From Gammaproteobacteria bacterium (GTDB lineage Bacteria; Pseudomonadota; Gammaproteobacteria; Burkholderiales; Burkholderiaceae_E), in the NCBI GenBank assembly GCA_030425615.1, contig JAUIAI010000237.1, positions 1-5,468 of the forward strand: DNA of 5,468 bases. Direction: 5' to 3'. Position numbers and translations under genes: made by a program. Under the pieces are notes generated by a model that was given only the letters and a program-made list of their open reading frames with translations, was not told where the DNA came from and ran no database searches. Positions 4,515 to 5,468 of this stretch are shown piece by piece; within the stretch, counting starts at the first letter, position 1; every line of letters begins with the position of its first letter.

Positions 4515-5266
4515 AGCACCTGCTCGATGGCCGTGGAGCGCACGTCCATCTCGAACGCCAAGCCCTCGATGGGCGGCCGGGCGAGGTGCCAGGTCACGCC
4601 CGGGCCGGACAGGCCCGCAGGCGCGAGCACGCTTTCCAGGAGATCCCTGAGCGGTTCCACGGTATAGACCTGAACGGCGCTCAACGCGGCCGGATCCGGC
4701 AACCCGAGCGCCGCCATGCGTTCTCGCATGCGGTCCACGACGAACGTGGCCTTGCGCTGCATCCCGGCCGGACTCGTGTCGCCGGGAGCCACGATGTGGG
4801 CGCCATAGCCATCCAGCCCCTCCGGCACCTCGCCGCTGCCTGATACGACCGCCGTGGGCCGCGCCCCCTGCTTTTCCACCGTGAACGAGAAAGCGAACAG
4901 CGACGGCTCCACGGGTGGATCGAGCAGAGGACAGACATTGCTGCGGGCCACCGGGTTCACGCCATCGGCGCCGATGATGCCCCACTCGCGCAACGTGCCG
5001 GTGTACTGACGGTTGAACGCCTCGAAGCCCGCCTCCGTGAACGGGGCCGGCGATCGCAGCTCACAGGCACAGAACGAGGTGAGCGGTCTGCCATGGGCCG
5101 CGAGATGGCCGGCCACGCGGTCGAAACCCGCCGCCAGGGGCAGCGGCGCCCGCAGGCGCACATGAATGATCTCGTGCGACTCGTCGGCCACGACGCCGGC
5201 CGAGTACTGGAATACGCCGGGCACGAATCGATAGCCGCCCGCGTCGAACCTGGAGGTGTCGGACAT
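4511..5266 (-). CDS. RidA/YjgF-like protein with two apparent family halves
   Basis: A 251-residue soluble protein that I assign to the RidA/YjgF/UK114 superfamily at moderate confidence. Both halves carry RidA-like traits. In the first, a run with FEAFNRQYTGTLREWG (81-96) is followed by NPVARSNV (104-111), where Arg108 sits where RidA proteins hold the substrate-carboxylate Arg, and then by a strand block ending SLFAFSFTV (122-130). In the second, GDTSPAGMQRKATFVVDRMR (162-181) and VQVYTVE (198-204) are followed by GPGVTWHLARPP (221-232), where no Arg stands at the matching position, and GLAFEMDVRS (235-244). RidA enzymes hydrolyse reactive imines and enamines made by amine-oxidising or PLP enzymes, which fits the oxidase gene directly downstream. 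The ATG at 5266 follows GAGG (5277-5280) by 10 nt, overlapping the LivM stop, which lies 12 nt upstream. Single RidA proteins are only about 130 residues. It could instead be an uncharacterised paralogue without deaminase activity. Confidence 0.65.
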   Translation of the reverse strand: MSDTSRFDAGGYRFVPGVFQYSAGVVADESHEIIHVRLRAPLPLAAGFDRVAGHLAAHGRPLTSFCACELRSPAPFTEAGFEAFNRQYTGTLREWGIIGADGVNPVARSNVCPLLDPPVEPSLFAFSFTVEKQGARPTAVVSGSGEVPEGLDGYGAHIVAPGDTSPAGMQRKATFVVDRMRERMAALGLPDPAALSAVQVYTVEPLRDLLESVLAPAGLSGPGVTWHLARPPIEGLAFEMDVRSTAIEQVL

Positions 5267-5278
5267 GGTTCTGTCGCC

Positions 5279-5468
5279 TCAAGAATGCCGTTTCTGCCAC
5301 CACTCCTGAAGGGTCCCGAGGATGCCCTTCGGCATGTAGATGATGAACAGGATCAGAAGCAGGCCGTAGATGGCCGTATCCAGCGACAGTGCACCGGAGC
5401 CGAGCCAGCCCTTCAGGGTGTCACTCGACTGGATCGTCACCCGGAGCGTCTCGGCGAGCATCTGCGTG
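5279..5468 (-). CDS. livM: Branched-chain amino acid-type ABC transporter permease (LivM), C-terminus only
   Basis: Only the last 62 residues are in the window; the start and most of the gene lie beyond the right edge. The visible part has a single strongly hydrophobic segment, AIYGLLLILFIIYMPKGILG, that matches the end of LivM-type inner-membrane permeases: a final transmembrane helix followed by a MP(K/R)G(I/L)LG cytoplasmic tail. LivM works with LivH, LivF, LivG and a periplasmic binding protein. Despite the name, such systems import many substrates, including amino acids, amides and urea. The other subunits are expected upstream of this gene, off the window. The stop is 12 nt before the RidA-like gene and its bases form part of that gene's ribosome-binding site, so the transporter and the enzymes appear to be one operon. 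Confidence 0.8.
   Translation of the reverse strand, partial: TQMLAETLRVTIQSSDTLKGWLGSGALSLDTAIYGLLLILFIIYMPKGILGTLQEWWQKRHS

Noticed and set aside
3792..4667. 291-codon plus-strand frame antisense to the FAD oxidase
   Set aside because: It shows no family signature, has biased composition and covers two well-supported minus-strand genes.
4515..4985. N-terminal extension of the FAD oxidase up to an ATG at 4985
   Set aside because: The extra 157 codons are Arg/Gly-rich, lie out of phase within the RidA-like gene and match nothing in the oxidase family; the GTG overlapping the upstream stop gives a normal-length protein.

Overview
The window is GC-rich, tightly packed bacterial chromosome. 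The gene families, the strong Shine-Dalgarno and stop/start overlaps, and an exact sigma-54 (RpoN) promoter suggest a proteobacterium with a broad nitrogen-compound metabolism. I cannot name the genus. There is no mobile element, CRISPR array, tRNA or rRNA.

Layout from left to right. (1) 1-318, minus: a DUF2237 protein, cut by the left edge. (2) 319-626: a roughly 300-base region without a conventional gene, but not empty. It carries an AT-rich dyad-containing stretch (about 374-423), an exact -24/-12 sigma-54 promoter (441-456), a structured stretch of about 110 nt and a strong intrinsic terminator (553-578), all on the plus strand. Together these look like a stand-alone RpoN-dependent small RNA gene. 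(3) 627-1082, minus: an Ogt-type O6-alkylguanine-DNA alkyltransferase. (4) 1164-2702, plus: a two-gene unit, ureidoglycolate lyase (allA) followed 15 nt later by a zinc-free NAD(P)H:quinone oxidoreductase of the PIG3/QOR type. (5) 2680-5468, minus: a four-gene operon read right to left. It holds the C-terminus of a LivM-type branched-chain amino acid ABC permease, a RidA/YjgF-like protein with two apparent family halves, a PuuB-like FAD-dependent amine/amino-acid oxidase, and an L-2-amino-thiazoline-4-carboxylate (ATC) hydrolase family protein. Its genes are joined by a 12-nt gap, a GTGA overlap and an ATGA overlap. The operon's 3' end overlaps the 3' end of the quinone oxidoreductase gene by 23 bp, and a large nested hairpin lies at that convergent junction.

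How the genes may work together (inference). The right-hand operon reads as an uptake-and-catabolism cassette for an amino compound: an ABC importer, an oxidase that would release an imine, a RidA-like protein that could hydrolyse imine or enamine products, and a ring-opening/amide hydrolase family enzyme. AllA adds release of urea and glyoxylate from ureidoglycolate. An RpoN-dependent small RNA in the same neighbourhood would fit nitrogen-status control, but no target or activator is proven by the sequence. The two observations most worth following are the sigma-54 small RNA and the unassigned oxidase/RidA/ATC-hydrolase operon.
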